Shown here: one piece after another, positions 5,079 to 6,450 of the stretch | How the letters are laid out: each line of letters begins with the position of its first letter | How positions within the stretch are numbered: position 1 is the first letter of the stretch | Assembly: GCA_023410885.1 (NCBI GenBank) | Contig: JAEYPI010000176.1 | Coordinates: 1 to 6,450 of the forward strand | Source of the DNA: Bacillota bacterium | GTDB lineage: Bacteria > Bacillota > Clostridia > DSM-8532 | Length of the DNA: 6,450 nt | Direction: 5' to 3' | Notes under the pieces: generated by a model | Databases searched by the model: none | The model's input: only the letters and a program-made list of their open reading frames with translations | Told to the model about the DNA's origin: nothing | Program-made: the position numbers and the translations under genes

Positions 5079-6450
5079 TTATTCGATAAAGAGCGTTTTT
5101 CTCTCTTCCGCTGTCAGGGTCCGTCCATCAAGCTGCTTTTTGGCTTCATCTAGTAGCATCTGAGTGGAATAGAGTGGCATTAAGAGTACATTTTTACCGT
5201 CTCTTGACAATAGGGTCTTAAAGCTTTGATCAATGTCCAAAATCGGTGCCTTAGCCAGTATTTTTGAAGTAGGAGCATCAAAAATATGGGCGTCACCGCC
5301 AGTATCAATACACGCAAGGCGGTTGCCATCGTTACTATAAATGACGTTTTCAAGGGTGGAGGTAAAATAGTCCCCATCTTGCGTATGAATGAGAGCACCC
5401 GTATCTGTTTCATAAAAAGCAACGCTTTTATCATCGTAACCCACAATAAGTCTTTGAGAATCAGGACTAAATGCAAGTTTTGAGCAGTCAAGGCCAATGC
5501 TTTTGAGGGTCACTGTCTCACGCAAGCTCTCCCCTCTTTCAAAAAGCTTTATCGATTGATCCTCATAGGCCAAAGCAATGTGTAGGCCGTCCGCGCTAAT
5601 AGCGGTTTCACCAATTGTATCGTCATTAATCGTCAGCTTCTCTTCTCCCGTTATCGCGTCAAAGAGCTGAACCCCCGAGTAGCCGGTTACAAAGAAGTTA
5701 TGATCATCCAGAAACGAAGCGTACTTGATGGAATTTGCTTTAAACCGGTTTTTTATTTCTAAATCCCCTGAGGATAAAACAATCACTTCGTTATTTGAGG
5801 TTATCAAGGCCAGATACTCAGTATTTAATTTTAGATTATAAATCTTCTCCTCGCATTGATATTCTTCCAGAGTCCTTAAGTCGGAAGCATCTAGCAGCAT
5901 TAATTGATCTGAGTTTGTCCAAACCAGAAGCTTACTGTCCCCGTCGACGAATTCAACTTGCCTGATTTTATCCCCCAGTTGCGTTGTTTTAAGTAACTTG
6001 TGATTGCTCACATCCCATAAGCAAAGCATTCCCTTCCCATCATCCCCGGATAAGTCCATATCGGCAGTGACGGCTTTTTTGCCATCCGATGAAAAACGGC
6101 CCTGACCAATGGAATCTTGATGCCCTTCTAATTTGACAATTTGATCATTTTCAAGGTAATTGAGCAGATAGACCTTACGGGATAAGGGATAATAGATACC
6201 AAACCGCCCCTTTCCTTGGACCATATGCTTAATGGAATTGGGAAAAGTTAAGCGCATATAGTTATTCTCATACCCGCCATTTTCCGTCATCAGGAAACGG
6301 AGTGTTCCATCCTTAGAAGAAGATAAGATAAAGGTGTCAAATATCTTATAGCTTGTCACACTATCACCGTGAACAAAAGTACAGACCGTTTCTCCGGCTT
6401 TATAATCCAGCACATGCAGCTTTTCACTCTCTGCAAACACGATCCATGAA
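5079..6450 (-). CDS. WD40-like beta-propeller repeat protein, N-terminus beyond window
   Basis: The frame is open to the right edge (Ser-Trp-Ile precede the GTG at 6440), so this is the C-terminal ~456 residues of a longer protein. Numbering from that GTG, it is built of degenerate blades of about 40 residues. The clearest is GHQDS...FSSDGKKAVTAD...LCLWD at 106-143. Others show ISADGLHIALAYEDQSIKLF (281-300), FSPDSQRLIVGYDDKSVAFY (324-343) and SNDGNRLACIDTGGDAHIFD (369-388). The tail LLDEAKKQLDGRTLTAEERK (429-448) resembles the short C-terminal motif found after propellers in large bacterial WD40 proteins that carry TIR, NACHT/STAND or kinase domains at the other end; that is from memory. No signal peptide can be judged. 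The propeller is probably a binding or sensing platform; its partner and activity are unknown. No good terminator follows the stop codon. Confidence 0.82.
   Translation of the reverse strand, partial: SWIVFAESEKLHVLDYKAGETVCTFVHGDSVTSYKIFDTFILSSSKDGTLRFLMTENGGYENNYMRLTFPNSIKHMVQGKGRFGIYYPLSRKVYLLNYLENDQIVKLEGHQDSIGQGRFSSDGKKAVTADMDLSGDDGKGMLCLWDVSNHKLLKTTQLGDKIRQVEFVDGDSKLLVWTNSDQLMLLDASDLRTLEEYQCEEKIYNLKLNTEYLALITSNNEVIVLSSGDLEIKNRFKANSIKYASFLDDHNFFVTGYSGVQLFDAITGEEKLTINDDTIGETAISADGLHIALAYEDQSIKLFERGESLRETVTLKSIGLDCSKLAFSPDSQRLIVGYDDKSVAFYETDTGALIHTQDGDYFTSTLENVIYSNDGNRLACIDTGGDAHIFDAPTSKILAKAPILDIDQSFKTLLSRDGKNVLLMPLYSTQMLLDEAKKQLDGRTLTAEERKTLFIE

Noticed and set aside
6438..6440. GTG as the start of the propeller protein
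   Set aside because: The frame continues without a stop to the window edge and the start would fall inside a beta-strand of a blade.

Overview
The window looks like chromosomal DNA of a Gram-positive Firmicute, most likely a clostridial (Desulfitobacterium/Peptococcaceae-like) organism. The reasons are moderate GC by eye, strong GGAGG-type ribosome binding sites, a TTG start, a sigma-A-type consensus promoter, a lipobox lipoprotein, and a copA/copZ/csoR copper set of Firmicute type. The taxonomic guess is inference; no search was run.

Left part (1-3160, + strand) is a copper-homeostasis cluster in one orientation. In order it holds the C-terminal ~577 residues of a Cu(I)-exporting P1B-type ATPase (copA, cut by the window edge), a 223-residue lipoprotein of unrecognised family with an internal duplication, the 71-residue Cu(I) chaperone copZ, and the 111-residue copper-sensing repressor csoR. 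The expected logic is that CsoR releases DNA when loaded with Cu(I), CopZ carries Cu(I) to CopA, and CopA pumps it out of the cell. The lipoprotein, anchored on the outer face of the membrane, may handle exported copper, but that is only a contextual guess. A terminator-like hairpin sits between copZ and csoR, directly in front of the csoR ribosome binding site. The first good terminator for + strand transcription after csoR lies inside the convergent transporter gene at about 3477-3510.

Middle part (3182-4964, - strand) is a two-gene unit: an ArsR-like winged-helix regulator with an unusually long C-terminal region, overlapping by 8 nt a 12-TM-type MFS transporter. It is preceded by a perfect-consensus promoter (TTGACA-18-TATAAT) embedded in an imperfect inverted repeat, a likely autoregulatory operator. 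The substrate and inducer are unknown.

Right part (5079-6450, - strand) is the C-terminal part of a beta-propeller (WD40-like) repeat protein whose N-terminus lies beyond the window. Its ending resembles the C-termini of large multidomain WD40 proteins, so an effector domain may lie outside. The 114-bp gap between it and the regulator holds the regulator promoter and no convincing terminator.

No tRNA, rRNA, CRISPR array, insertion sequence or attachment site was seen. The content is mostly ordinary. The least explained elements are the duplicated lipoprotein in the copper cluster, the csoR leader hairpin, and the truncated propeller protein.
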